Shown here: piece by piece, positions 35,964 through 48,907 of the stretch | Layout of the letters: each line of letters starts with the position of its first letter | Numbering within the stretch: position 1 is the stretch's first letter | Assembly: GCA_018881555.1 (NCBI GenBank) | Contig: JACAXG010000014.1 | Coordinates: forward strand, 5,536,697 to 5,600,696 | Direction of reading: 5' to 3' | From: Amblyornis subalaris | Lineage: Eukaryota > Chordata > Aves > Passeriformes > Ptilonorhynchidae | Length of the DNA: 64,000 nt | The notes under the pieces: generated by a model | The model's database searches: none | Told to the model about the DNA's origin: nothing | The model's input: the letters and a program-made list of their open reading frames with translations, nothing else | Made by a program: the position numbers and the translations under genes

Positions 35964-38356
35964 ATTGTTGTATTTGGGTTCTTTGAGAGCTGAATTCGAG
36001 AACCCACACTGCTCTAATGTGTGAGAGCCTGCTGGGTGTTCTTACATTTAGGCCCTACGTATTATTTTTTTTTTTTTCCCCTGGGCTTATCTGAAGTTCC
36101 CAAACGTTTCTCTTAATGGAAAGTGTCTGTAATGCTTGAGGTCCTTTAAAAATACTTCACTGAGCAGCAAGCAAGGTAATGCTAAACTTTGTGGTAAAAA
36201 TAAAAGTTCAAAATGTGTAGCAAACATTTTTTGAGAAGAGTATGTACTTGGGGGCAGTCTGTGCCTTTTAGCCTAGCCTAGAGCTACAGGCAGAGCATTG
36301 GACTTGGCATGGGAACCTGAGGGCAGTCCTGACAGGCAGCTATAGGATTCTGCTGTAGGGTGGGATTGCAGGACTTGGGGTCTGCAGAAGCTTTAAACCA
36401 CTTCTTGAAGCAAAGATGACTCCTATTTCTAAGAGATTTTTGCTTTATTGGAGAATTAAGAGTAAGAAGAGATACTCTGCTTTTCTCCTCTACCACCCAC
36501 CGTGTGCACAAAGTGAGGTTCTGTTCATTCTCCCCATATGATTTCAAGTTCAGAATGCACAACTCTTATATAGATTTTATGTAGTAAGTTTATGAAGCCT
36601 TGTTGTACTCTGTACTGAAATTGTTTCAAGGTTGAATACAAAATTTCAGAATTAAAAAACAAAAATACCCTTCAAGTAGGTCAGTTCGGTATTGTGGCCT
36701 GGAAGTGGCAATTCATGACTATTGGCATATTTCTTTATTTAAGAAAACTCAACCAAACCACACAAAAACACCACCCCCAGCCACATGCCAAGTACCAGTC
36801 TTCTATTGATTAAACTATTTCATCATATTAGACCATATTAGAAGTAAGGTTATGAAGAAGTGAATTTCATGTAGCAAGTAATAAATGCAGTTTTGAGGGA
36901 CTCAACTGGTGAATAAAATTGATACTGGGCACACATCTAGCATTCCTAGATGACTGTTTTTATGTCAGTGAATTAATGAATTCGCTGAAAAGAGTAAAAA
37001 TCAATGTTGTGCCCTGATTTTTTTTTTTTTCTTCTTAAATGCTTTTTTCCTTTCTCCTTCCTTTCTCTCTGTGACTCAGACAGGTCTGTGAAGTGTCCTG
37101 CTCTTTCCTTCAGAAGCTTTCCAAATAGGCAGCCTGTTGCTGTCCTCCTCCCAGCCCTCAGATGTACCACGCTGTGAAGCTGCCTTGGGTCGACAGGAAA
37201 CCTTCATAATATGCATTTCAGATCTTGAAAATGCCACAGTGTGCATGGGATTTGAAGACAGCAGCAAGCTTAGTGGAGACTGTCACATCTGGATAGACCT
37301 TTGTGATGGATTTAGTAGCATTTCAGCAAGGAGAGGGAGGGATGTTTCATCAGGAGAAAAGGTCCTGGATCGGGTCTACATAAGAACTTTTACAGATCTT
37401 CAGATTAAGTGTGGGATTTGGATTTTTGGGATGAAAGTATATTCACAACCCAGTCCTTGTGTCTACAAGTCAAGGATTATTTCTGCTGTTGTAGAAGAAA
37501 CACTGTGGAGTCATTCCCTATAGTAGTGGTTATGAACTGTCAGTCTGAAAGTTTTATGTAGAAAATGTGATATGACAAGAAATAAGGATTACTAATATTT
37601 TATAAGTAAACAATACTATTATAGCAACATTTTTGTTCCAGATGGAATGGTAATTCCTGCTCTGACAATACGCCTGTAACAAGGAGAAGACAGCATGCCA
37701 TTACTAGCTTGCCATGTGCTTTTTAAAAATAGATTTTCATGTTCTGTCACTTACCCACTGAATATCAGAGATGAAGTGGGTAAGCCAGGAAGTTGATATT
37801 GTTGTCGATGCGTTTGAGAGACTCTGCTAGTGAAAGCAAGGAAAAAGGCAGTGAATAGCAGGGGAGAAATGACAGGGCTGCCTTTGCCTAATCTAGGAAG
37901 ATGTGAAGGAAGGTGGAAAAAAATCTGCCTGTAAAGAAACCTTGCTGAAATTCCAGAGTATCTTTGTTTTGCTGCTGGTAAAGCCATCTTTTATTGCTGT
38001 CAAACTATAAACCTTATGCAAAAAATATCTGTCCTGCACCCTTTTGAGTTGGTAGGCATCAATTTTCTTTGCAATTTTCTTTCCTACAAAGACCATGGGT
38101 TTTTTTGCTTTGGAGGATGGAGGGGGGGAAAAGGGGTCCTAGGAGAAGGGTAATAAGTCATGAGAAATGGATTTTCCAGCCTGTTCTTTCTCTGCACTCA
38201 GCCTTGATACGTGGTCAGAATGGGTCCCTGGTACCAAGTGGGGAATCCCCTTTTGGCTGCATTGACCTCACTGGGGGATGAGCATCAATGCTGATGACTT
38301 AGATGTGTGTAAATAATTTCCTAAAGTACATACAAGGACAAACCAGGCTTTGTATT

Positions 38357-38400
38357 TGTCCTGGTTTTTGCTGGGGTAGAGTTAATTTTCTTCACAGTGG
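38357..38400 (+). mobile_element. Possible 5' end of an endogenous retroviral LTR (fragment)
   Basis: The words 'tgtcctggtttttgctgggg' and 'tagagttaattttcttc' closely resemble the 5' end of an abundant songbird LTR family that I recall as beginning TGTCCTGGTTTCAGCTGGGATAGAG. Similarity fades after about 44 bp, so only a stub is recognisable. No retroviral genes, primer-binding site or partner LTR are visible nearby. It is an old, inert relic if real. Confidence 0.5.
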
Positions 38401-41400
38401 ATGGTTTTGTTGTTGTTGTCAGCAACAACACCCAACTATTTTACTTTGTTAGTGTCAGGATGTGAAAAAAAGGTGGTTTTTGTTAGTTTTGTTCTCTTAA
38501 GATCACTGGTTTTACATAAGGTTAACCAGCTAACACTTATTTTGTAGTCAGCAACAAAAACAAGGCTGAAGAGTTCAGTATGATCTTTATGTCAGGCAGG
38601 GGTTGGTGCTATCTTTAGTGTATGGTTAGAAAACCTGTCAGAAATTGAGTAAATATTAATTTAAAAATGTTGTGGGCTGCAGACAACATTTCTATTGAAA
38701 TTAAGTGGAGAATTCTAAAGCAGTTTTTCTGGAGCCAGAGCCATCAGACCAGAATGAAGCTGAGTAGTTAAGATGGTCTGATGTACACAGCAGAATGCCA
38801 ATATTTGATTGTCATATACCACACTTGTTTATCTACTGGGGCCTTTGTGTCTGTTTTCAGAAATTACCCCAGTTTTATCTTGCTGTAATGTTTTTCTAAG
38901 TGCCCTAATATTCACAGAACAGTATTTAGAGCATGGCAAACTGTGGAAGCAGGATGATGCCCATATTTTATCTACTGCATGTAATATTCATCCTGAAGGA
39001 AGGTGATTTTGTTAGCTGCTGTTTTTCATTGTAAAAATTAATAGGCAGTTGTGTACATCTCTTAGCTAAATTTTAGCTAGTGTTTGTCTATGCTTCTCAT
39101 TTCTTACCTGCCAGACATTTGAATGTGTTATCCCAAGAAAGAGATGGAGGCTGTGACAGTGGCTTATTAATTGTATAAAAGTAAGTAAATTAATTGTATA
39201 AAAGTAAGTAACTGGCAGTAGCACTTCAAAAACTTGTTAGCCAGATACTTGTCTATATGGATGTGTTGCTTAGTTTTGTTGGCTTCAGCAGAAATTTATC
39301 ATTCTCTTTGAAATGTGGAACATCTTAGAGGGAAGACAGACTCTTAGCATTTGCAAACCCCAAGATACCAGGAGAACTCAGTTTGCAATCATAAAGAGAA
39401 GCAGTAGTACCCCAAGAGACATCACTACTGGACTAAGAAAAAATGTTTGCCAATCAGCAATATATAATGAATAATGAACAATATTTGTCATCTCCCCGAA
39501 AGTGGGGCATTGCAATACAAGTTGTACAGCTGTTATTCTTTAATTGCAGCTGGATTAATAAAATGTAATTTTTACAGCCCATTTGCAATATACCACTGGG
39601 GAATACATTTTATTACCACTTTGGGTGTCTTTTAGTTAATAATTTGTGCCTTTTGAGCATAAGTGTTTGGCTTCAAATCCCAGATACAAGTTTATTAAAA
39701 ATTGTAATAGTTCTTAGAGACTATAAAATGAAATGAAGTGCACAAAATGTGCATTTCCAGTGCTTGAGTTTAAAACCATTTTTTTACTTGACTAATTTCA
39801 ATGTTTCCAAGACTAGAAAGTATTGAATTTAAATAATTATTAAATATTTAGTTTGCCAGACATACAGGATTATTTTCAATAGATTATTTGTATTTGTTAG
39901 TAATTAAAGATTCAGAATGGCACTGAGAGGATGTGGTCATAATATGTAATTTTAAATCTTGCCCAATGTTTATGCAAAGCAGTGGCAATGCAGGGAAACA
40001 GAACTAATATTTGAAGTCAGAAACAAGAATAAGACAGTAGTTAAATGATCTGATTTACAGAATAAGGCTGACCTGGTCAAAAATAATTGACAAGCCTTTT
40101 ACAGATAAACTGGCTCTTACTGCTGTTTCAATGGGATCTCCTGTTAAAGCCAAGGCCAAAGCACTTTTTGGTTAATTTCCCTTTGCTTATCACTGGAAAA
40201 TTCTCTAAACAAGTGTCAGAGGTACAAAGCTACCTCTAGATGAAAACACTTCCCTACAAATTCCCGCAGACAACCAGGGTAATTTCTCAGTTACCTGTGA
40301 AAGGCAGCACCACTCCAGCCTCTGTCCTCCACATTCAAGTGCTTCCATCTCTTTGCCATCCCTACTAAGCAGTTACTCCCATTCAATTAATGTGAAATAT
40401 AGAGAAACAAAAGGCTCTCTCATTTTTGAGATGTGGGACCTTTGCTTCCACTTTGATTATTTTCCAAGTTTGAGCTGGTGGTACACAAAGGTTGAGAAGG
40501 TGCCACAGAGCAGATGTTGTTGGTTGATGCTGTGAACATGCTGCTCTTTCTGCTGTTCCCTGGGCAGTCCGTCTCAGTGGATACATCTAAAAGTTGATAC
40601 TTTTGGGATGGGAGATGTTGAAGACATTTGTACAAGTGGGGCAAGGTTTTTGGACTGGTTAAACAAGCGTGGTACCTGGTGATTCCGGTCTTGTTCCTTT
40701 TACAGCAGAGTATTATAACTCAGTTGGTTAAATCGAGCAAATATTGCTAGAATGAAATGGAAAATAAACGGTTCTACTACTACCATTTAAAGGAACTTAC
40801 TAAAACTGTGCTCACTGTTCTGTGTGTTAAAAAAAAAATAAAATGCTCTGTTAAACGTTTGGAAAAAGATTTCCAGAACCCTTAATCCAAATTCTGTCGG
40901 CGTCAGGGGGAAGGCTGAAGAGGAGGAGGCCTAGAAAAGATGATACTCTGCAATATTCAGAGAAACTCAATTTCAGAATTAGATTTTTGCCAGAAAATTG
41001 ATTCTGCTCCTCGTTATGGCAGTGCTTAGAGCACAGGTGAGTTAAGTGTGTGCAACAGCCAGCTCCACTTTATAAAGGCTGCACTGTGGTCTTGCAGCCA
41101 GTGTCCAGCACTTGTATATATTACAAGCAACTAACTCTACCTTTTAATAAGTGATCATATTTGTCATGATTATCTGAATAGAAAAACAGAAAAGCAGCTT
41201 TGCTGTAGTGGGCAGTGCAGTGGGCAGCCATGTTTTAGAGTGAATACATGCCTGTTACTCCTTCATCCTTTTAATATTTTACTCTGAATATTGAAATTGG
41301 TCTGTGCCAAGGACATGCTCCCATCTTTAGTTTATTCCATTCTTATCCAAAGTAATGATTCACAGGACAGGATTAATGCAGCCCTCCTATGGATGAGTTT

Positions 41401-44087
41401 AGAACAAGACTAAGGTGAGAATAGAGAAGGTTGGAGAGGTTGCTCTAAGCAAACACTAAATGTAATGCCTCTCCTACCCTCTGATAAATCCTCTTATTTC
41501 TGAGCATTGTATGGAAGGGAGGGATAAAAGATGAACCTATCCCTCACTGAAATAGGAATTTGCTTAAAGGTGAGAGCAGAGTAAAAGGAACTATGTTCAA
41601 CTTGAACTGTAATTGTGTCAGGGTTTGAAGGATCATGCACTGCACAAAGCTTCAATAGAAGAGCAGTCCAGCCATAGTCCTGCTTTTTTTGTTCCTATTT
41701 TCCTTGCTGCGTGATGAGTGAACTTGCCTGGGTTACTTTACATGTGATGGTAGTACTTGTGTGAAAAGACAATTTAATTTGTTTTTTTTTAAGTCTTTAA
41801 GGAATTTGGTCTTCAAAACTAAAAATGACCAATAAATATGAGCTTGCTGGATCTCTTGCCAGATAATTTTGTCTGAATTTAAGTTTGAAAGAGTCAGAGT
41901 GAAGCAGGGAATGACCCAACCTTCAGACATTGCAACATGTCATGTGACTGTCAGTAAAACAAGATTTGCCTTGTGTGGGCACTTGTTATTACAGCTTGGC
42001 CGTGGGAATCCTGGCTGAACCTGGGCTTTCTGTTAGACAACTTGACAGATGACTTGGTCAGTACTCACAAAAAATCTATAAGGTTTGATTTTTAATCAGA
42101 GGTAGTACAGACAGATGCTTGCTGTTTGTGTTCAGTAGTACCCCAGTGGAAAAGCTGCTGCAAGATCGCCTGTGAATTAATTTTTCCTGGTAATTAACTG
42201 TCTGAAAACTTGAGGGGGTAAGCTAGGAGAAATTCTTCATAAGCGTTGCATCACCTGGAGGAGAAGGTTAAAATGTAGAAAGTCCATTAAGCTGATAACT
42301 CTGGTTTGTGCCTTCTGAAAATTCTCCCGTCTCTTTGTTTTCACAGCCGCATTAATATCGGGAGTAGTGCTTTAAAGCACGTTGGTAACTTGGATTTGCT
42401 GGTGGTGTTAGCAGTCAGATTTATATTTTTGTTATCTTGAGGCAGTAAGGAAGTTGGCTGTGAGCATTTACGTGAAGCATTGTTCTGGCTCTGCGTTTCC
42501 CGGTGTGTTCGTGGCCGTGGCGTTGTGCACCCTTGGTGAATACAAAGATGCTTAGGAAATGTTGAGGCTGTGAGAGTATTTAATTTCGTGTCAAGAAGGA
42601 CTCCCTGCCGTCGTGTTCAGCTGAGCCATTGTGAATAACTGTCAGTCTCCAGCCCTGACATAAAGCACTTTCTTGTGTGTGTGTGTGATGGGAGTGTTTT
42701 CCTGGATTCAAAGCCATTTTTTTTGGGTGTATTTTAAACTTCTGCAACAACTGGGCTTTCAGCTCTTCAGAACTTGCAGAGCAGTTTGGTTTTGCTGCTC
42801 TTTGGGCCTGCTAATGTGCGATGTGAAAATCCTGGTTGTGAGATTCACTTTTTGGGGTGAATATCTTTGGACCTTAACAGTTCCCTTAATACATTTTTAA
42901 ATTTTTATATGTAGATATACAAAATAAGTGTTATATGTTTATTGCAAAATCATGTCTCAGTTTTATTGAGCTTTTATATTAATTTCTTATGTCACTGTCA
43001 ATGCTGGAATATATGTGAACAACTTTTTCATAAAAACCTTTTGATATTAATAGTTTCTTTTAATAGTAAAGCCAGTAGCAAGATAAAATTCAGGAAATAA
43101 TTTGACCACAATTAAATGGGAGGGAAGAGTACCATCCTGACAACGAAATTGAATTCTTGTTTAAAACACGTGGGGTAGAAGGTTTGCCAGTCTTCAGGAA
43201 GCATAAAATGCCATTAAGCAGCATTTAGTCACTTGCTAATACTGGATGTGATTTCTAATTGCTTCTGTACTTTGTCATTGTTTAACACAATCAAATCAAA
43301 TTGGCCAGAAAATTTTTCTTGGATCGTCATAGTCTATGGCTATGTTTTTACTGTTATTGTTCCAGCTTCTTTTTCATCACCCCAACCTTTACTGCTTCAT
43401 TAAGTCTAAAATTAGACTTTGACAATCAGCCTATTTTATTGGAATTATCAAAAGAAAGAAATATACAGGGCAAAGTCGAAGGGGAGGCTTCAGCATCGTA
43501 TTTTATTTCATGCTTAGCAGTTCCTTGAGTGTTATCAAAGTCAGGGATCCTTTATTTGTAATTAAATACTCCTCACTTTAAAATCATGACTAATAAATGT
43601 CAAGTGCAAGAAGAGGCACTATTATTCAGTGAAAGTCCTTGGATGTGTTTTAGGGTGAAAATGTGTAGGCCTGAAGGTTGTTAATTTTTTAAACGTTGTA
43701 GGGTTGGTTTCATTACAAAGTCCTAAAGTTAACCACTTCAGATAAAGCTCAAAAATCATTGAAACATTTGGGGAGCTCTTATCCTACAGGAAGCTCTTGA
43801 CATTTATGGTAATTAAAAGTGAAGGTATCTATTAAATGCTTAAGTTATTCATATAAACACCAAACTGGCATGCAACTTCCAGAGTTTATATATCTTAATT
43901 AGAGCTGGTCAGAGCTGTTCAGTGAAACTGTTTTCTGTTTGGTGGTGGCTGGGGCTTTATGCTTTAATGAGACCCAAGACCTTTGAGGAAACATTGACAT
44001 AAATGCTTTGGGAGTCACCTGGAATGAGATTTATTATCTTGAGATTTGCAGATGCAGTTTGGTTGCTGCAGGGCAAGGATTTGCAGT
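38401..44087. other. Non-coding stretch, one tandem duplication
   Basis: No gene or transposon recognised. Sequence is AT-rich, especially 39540-39960. It includes a short hairpin of GTTGTTG and CAACAAC words near 38408-38430 and the tandem duplication at 39166-39211. Confidence 0.5.
39166..39211. repeat. Perfect 23-bp tandem duplication
   Basis: A 23-base unit, beginning ATTAATTGTATAA and ending GTAAGTAA, is present twice with no mismatch (39166-39188 and 39189-39211). Perfect identity implies a recent slippage or duplication event and a likely length polymorphism. Confidence 0.95.
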
Positions 44088-44415
44088 CCCTGGAGCATCT
44101 CTTCTGTGAGACAGGCTGAGAGAAGAGAAGGCTCCAGGCAGACCTGAGAGCACTGTCCAGTACCTCAAGGTAGCTACAAGAGAGCTGGAGAAGGGCATGG
44201 AGTGATAGGATGAGGAGGAATGGAGGGTGGTGAGGCCCTGGCACAGGCTGCCCAGAGAAGCTGTGGATGCCCCAACCTGGAAGTGTCCAAGGCCAGGTTG
44301 GATGGGGCTTGGAGTAACCTGGTCTAGTGGAAGGTGTCCCTGTCCTTGGCAGGCAGCTGGAATGAGATGAGCTTTAAGGTCTCTTCCAACCCAAAACATT
44401 CTGTGATTCTATGAT
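44088..44415 (+). mobile_element. CR1 LINE fragment with small internal deletions
   Basis: A plus-oriented, 5'-truncated CR1 copy. It opens with 'ctggagcatctcttctgtga' and 'agacaggctgaga', continues with 'gagaagaggctcc'-type and 'cagtacctcaag' wording, then 'gggtggtgaggccctggcac', 'ccaacctggaagtgtccaag' and 'aacctggtctagtggaaggt', and ends 'attctgtgattctatga'. Compared with the usual order it lacks short stretches between these blocks; for example, the frame after 'aggctgagagaagagaag' skips the usual tryptophan-containing leader. It belongs to the GGTCTAGTGG-tail group, like the copy at 18098-18217. Minus-strand frames over it are shadows. Confidence 0.93.
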
Positions 44416-46284
44416 GATTCTCCCTCCCTTGCTCTTGTGTGTGTGTCTTATGATCTGTTTTGGCATGGGTGCTTTGTGCCCTGTGTGGTTGTTTTGTTTG
44501 TAATGAAGAATAGGAAAATATAAATCTTCCCTTTCTCTGTGGCGTAGCCCAGTTGATCTTGGCCCCAGTGACCTGGCTGATTGCCCTCATCCTGGCTTAC
44601 AAGCATTAACTCAAGTATTAGGATTTAAGAGCATCTGGAGAGGATTGTGTTTAGAACCAAATTTTGGAAAGTTACTTTTCTGTTGGGCAGCATCAGCAAA
44701 ATGTTATTCCGTAGTACAGTTAGAAAGGTTGCAGGAATTAGATCTAACCTGTAGAGGAAAACATTATTGTCATCACTTATTTGGTTGCAAGTCCCTTTAA
44801 ATAAAACTTTCAGAGTGCACCCAAAACATATTTCTGTGTAGTCTTGCCTATTACTATAATATTTGGGGGCTTTCCTGCCATGCAGTGAGATAATCCCATC
44901 CCTAGGATGGGCTTTTTTGACTTTTTTTTTTCTCCTCTTCTTGAAGGAAAAATACTGCGTGCATTTGGATTTGTGCAACAGTTAAGGATGCATCAAAAAT
45001 ATATGTGGTTGAACTAACATGTAGCACTAACCATTGTGTTAGGTAGTAATAGCACTGTAATTGAAGCACAAACATAGAAATTGCATTGTAATTGGAAAGG
45101 CCTTTTCTTTCCAGTGGTGAGAGACTCTATAAAATGGTGAAAGCTCTTCCCAGTTTGTAGTTATTTTCACACTGGACAGTCCTTTTGGTGGTGATGGAAA
45201 CAACCAGAGTAAAATACTGGGTAGCAGATGAAGCTATGGCACTTTATTGTAACCTCTTAGAAATAATAATAAAAATTACCTTTTTGGGTACCATATTAAT
45301 TCAGCTGAGAAAGTGACTTTAAAGGACATTATAGAAATATGTTTCAATGCATTTCATAAGAGATTTTGAGCATGCTGTTTCCCAATTTGATAAATATTGG
45401 ACTCTCCTCTCTTTGTAAATGCAAGTCTCTTCAATATACTTTTTCATGCATTAGGTTTTTAATACTTAGTTTTCCCCACGTGCCCTGGAGAAAAGCATGC
45501 AATCCACTGTTACTCTGAGGTAAACTGGATTTCAGAGTAGTCTGTTTCAAATTAAATGAAATTGTTTATTAGTTTTGCAGTTCTGGAGAGCAGAGGCACC
45601 CTTGGGTTTTCATTGAGCTGATGAGGGATATGTTAGCCTATACATCCAAAGAGGGCTGATGCTAATTGGGCTTTTCACTTTGATAAAGTCCTTGGTTTCA
45701 ATGATGATACGCAGGTTAGCCGCATCTTTTAATTAACAAAAAAAAAAATTAAAATCCTCTGCTGGAATTCCCTAACTGTTGAGCAGTTTCTGCATGCAAG
45801 TATGCTCTCTTGTGGTAAGCCATTTTATTGAATCCTCCACCAGTTCTAAGTTTTAACAAATCCTGTTTAAAACTATGATGTTTTTAATCTGTTATTTTTC
45901 ATCATGCCCTTGTTTTTAGGGTTTAAGTGTTCTATACAATGGCAGAGCTCTGGATATGGAATATGTGGCTGTCTATATTCTGCAGTTCTATTCAGTACAG
46001 TGAGTTACATTCGGTGCTGGAGCAGCACGTGACTTCCCTGGTAGCATCCACCTTGCTGTGAATAAAGTGCTCTTGGACTGACAATGATTCTGCGGTTCAG
46101 GGTGTGACACTTGTACAGCCTCTAACCATCAGGCACTACAGACAGAAGGATTCTAGTGCTGAAGCATCTTTATCAAATTCAAGTAACTGCACGACTTGTG
46201 CTTGTTGCGACAGCCAAGATGCTCTTTGGTTGAATCTGAATCTTGGAAATTTGGTTGCTCTAGACTTGTCCAATAATCAAGAGC

Positions 46285-46300
46285 GGGGGGGCGGGGGGGG
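46285..46300 (+). other. G-quadruplex-capable tract
   Basis: Seven Gs, one C and eight Gs in a row. The tract can be divided into four G-triplets with one-base loops, satisfying the usual G3+N1-7 rule on the plus strand. It sits in otherwise AT-rich DNA. Confidence 0.75.
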
Positions 46301-48881
46301 AAGGCAAAACAACCCAAACTTTGCTGTGGTGTGGCTGCTCCTGGGTGGTATGACTGCAAAGGTGCATTTCTTTGCTCAGCATTGCAGGAGGACTATCACA
46401 AGTATACTTATAAATTCAAGAAGCGTAAAATCAAAGACATCTGAGTTGCCTCCTCCTAAAAAAAAATCAGCATGACTGTTTTAGTCTCCATGATTAGCTT
46501 AATATCAAGGAAGTATAATTTAATGAATGGCTGAGATAGCCCTAATCCTCAATATATTTCATATATGACAGCTGGGATTTCTATCCAGATTCTTTACCAG
46601 CTGAGTAATTTCCATATAAGTTTCTGTATTGTTTTGCCTTGGGGTGAGGATAGCCAAATGTCAGTGAGAAACCATGAGGTTATGTTCAAATGATCTCAGT
46701 CATGCAAGTCGTGGATACTTCCCTTCAAGGGAAATAAGGCTGTAAAGAAGAATTTCAGAGAATGTTTTTTGAGAGCCATGAAATTCTGAAATCAACTTAA
46801 AACCAGAAACACTGGGCACGTTTCATGTGAGCACAACTGCTGTTGACTTCTGTGGAAGTTTTGGCAGGCTGGCGACTCAAAGATCACATTCCCATGGTCA
46901 CAGAGATGATGTGATGTGTGCTGCTGTGCATGAACATTTAATGTCAAAACAATCAATTATGCAGCAGGTGTGGGCTGTAGTAGAATGATCTCATTTGGCA
47001 CAGAACTTGGGTAATGTGTAGGAGAGTAGGAGATGGATGGGATAAGAGCATGCTGGAGTAATACCTCCAGTTTGCTGGGGCTTAATTTAGTTGAGGGCAT
47101 GAACAGAGTTTTAAAAAGAAGTTTTTGATGCATGCATGGTATTTCCTTTGTTATTCTTTGGTATCAGTTACAGCTTCATTCAGTGAGGACTCAAAAGTGC
47201 AACCACGTCTTCCAGTTTTCTTCTGGTTTTATGTAACCTGAAAGAAACAGGGAGTTTAAAAGGTTGAGCATGTGATACGTTGACTCAGCTCATCATGAGG
47301 GCTTAATAGACCCTGAACAGAAACCTGTGCTAGAAGCTTAATATAAATATTTTATGGAGAAATTGAGCATTATTTTAAGGGCAGAAGTTACTTAAACAGC
47401 ATCAGCAGTTTCAAACTATAGAAGGCAGACAGTAAACTGCACTGTTTACAGTGATAATTGTAGGAAGGTGTGAGGTATGAATCTAGAGTTGAAAATGATG
47501 CTGTGTCACTGTATGTTCATACACAACCGTATGCTCATGGTGCTGTTTTACCCCATCTTGTTGCAAATAACAGTCCTGTGCAGTCTGTTTTACCTGGAGC
47601 ACAGGAATAGTCTCAGCTGAAGTTCTTTTCTATAGGACTGGTTTGCTGTACTTGGCAATCATCATCTCTCTTGCAGTGGATTTCAACTTCCCACTTGTTT
47701 TTGTTTCCTACTCTCCTTCCCACTTCTCTCTTCCTCCGTGTCCTCACCCACACTTCTTTCCCCTCTAACATTTAAGAATCCCAAGAGTTTCAAAACAAAG
47801 AAATGTTTTCATTTGAAGTTTTAGTTATCAGCTACTCAATTCAGAAGCACTTCATCCATCTTTGATATTGATTCAGCCTTCTGTGGTATATGTGTGTGTT
47901 AAATATAAGATGGTATAGTTTTTCTTCTGGTTCAATATGCTCTCTTCAAGCTTTCATGCAACTGCTTTTCTGCTGGATGAGATTTTCTGTCTCTCACCAG
48001 AGAGTACTGACAAGATAAGTGAAGCACAGGGTAACAGCACCTTCCTTTTGCCCCATTTACATCAATGTAGGGCACAGAACGATGCATAGATTAAATAATA
48101 TTAATAAATATATCTGTGTTTAAAATGCTTGGCTGTTCAGTGCTTGACTCTGCAATATTATTCCTTTCTTTTTTTATTGTTCATTTTTCTAGGCAGGCTG
48201 AATAATTCCAATCAGCCACGCAATGCTCACAGAGTTGACTAGCAGCTTGCAGTGAGCCTGAGACCTAGAGATGTGTAAAAAGGCTCTTCTTGTTACCTTT
48301 GAAAGAGCAAGACCAGTGGTGTTTTGTCATGTCTGCATTGGATAAGGATAAGCATGGAAACAGCTTGTTAGGATGGTACACCTGTGCTTGCAGAGGAGCA
48401 GGAGAAATTAAAGGTTTGGAGTATGTTGGGCTCTGTAGTGAGAGTTTGGGAGAACACTGACCATGAGTCTCACTGCTCTCTGGGTCCATTTCTGCTGTTC
48501 TTTGTCCTCTCCGTGTTTTCCCTGCTGTTTCTCCCCAGCTGTTCTTGTCCCAGTCGCTGCGCTCTGAACTCCATTCCCCCTAACTCGAGTGTGATGTGGT
48601 GAGATTTCTTCTTTGTTATTGGTAAATTAATGAAATCACATTTCGGAAATCTGTAGAAACATCTGCTCTTGGATTGAGAAGTTCGGAATTTTAACCCACA
48701 GGATCAAAATCTGGCAGTTGGAGGCGTTTGGAGCCAGATGCCTTGCAGTGATAGATAGTTCAGCAATCAGGCCTATAGACTGAACTGGCTGCCGTGGAAG
48801 CTGTGTGAAAATAACTATTTATTAAATAACTGCTACTTTATTCCAGTCTTTTCCATTCTGTCTTCTTGCCAGTTCTTCCTT

Positions 48882-48907
48882 TAGTGTCCAATGTTCGTTG
48901 GACACTA
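48882..48907. repeat. Perfect 10-bp hairpin
   Basis: TAGTGTCCAA (48882-48891) and TTGGACACTA (48898-48907) are exact reverse complements around the 6-base loop TGTTCG. The stem is too short for a microRNA precursor and no T-run follows closely enough to suggest a terminator-like element. Confidence 0.8.

Larger units (their letters stand above)
34422..38356. other. Non-coding stretch with a palindrome-rich block
   Basis: No gene or known transposon recognised. The block at about 35490-35963 is richer in G+C and CG than its surroundings and contains the palindromes listed separately. Plus-strand open frames at 34813-35118 and 37137-37523 are unrecognised and within the length expected by chance. 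T runs occur near 36063-36077 and 37019-37031. Confidence 0.5.

Noticed and set aside
37137..37523. 128-codon plus-strand open frame with a balanced amino-acid composition.
   Set aside because: It does not begin at ATG, shows no recognised domain, and several frames this long are expected by chance.
40715..40750. The words 'aactcagttggttaaat' resemble a tRNA A box, as found in the tRNA-derived SINEs of songbirds.
   Set aside because: No B box (GGTTCGAATCC-type) follows at the right distance, and there is no CR1-like tail, so neither a tRNA gene nor a SINE can be supported.
42347..42384. Possible 38-bp microexon after a strong pyrimidine tract ('ctctttgttttcacag') with a GTAACT donor.
   Set aside because: A 12-codon open frame is uninformative, and very short exons cannot be supported by splice-like words alone.
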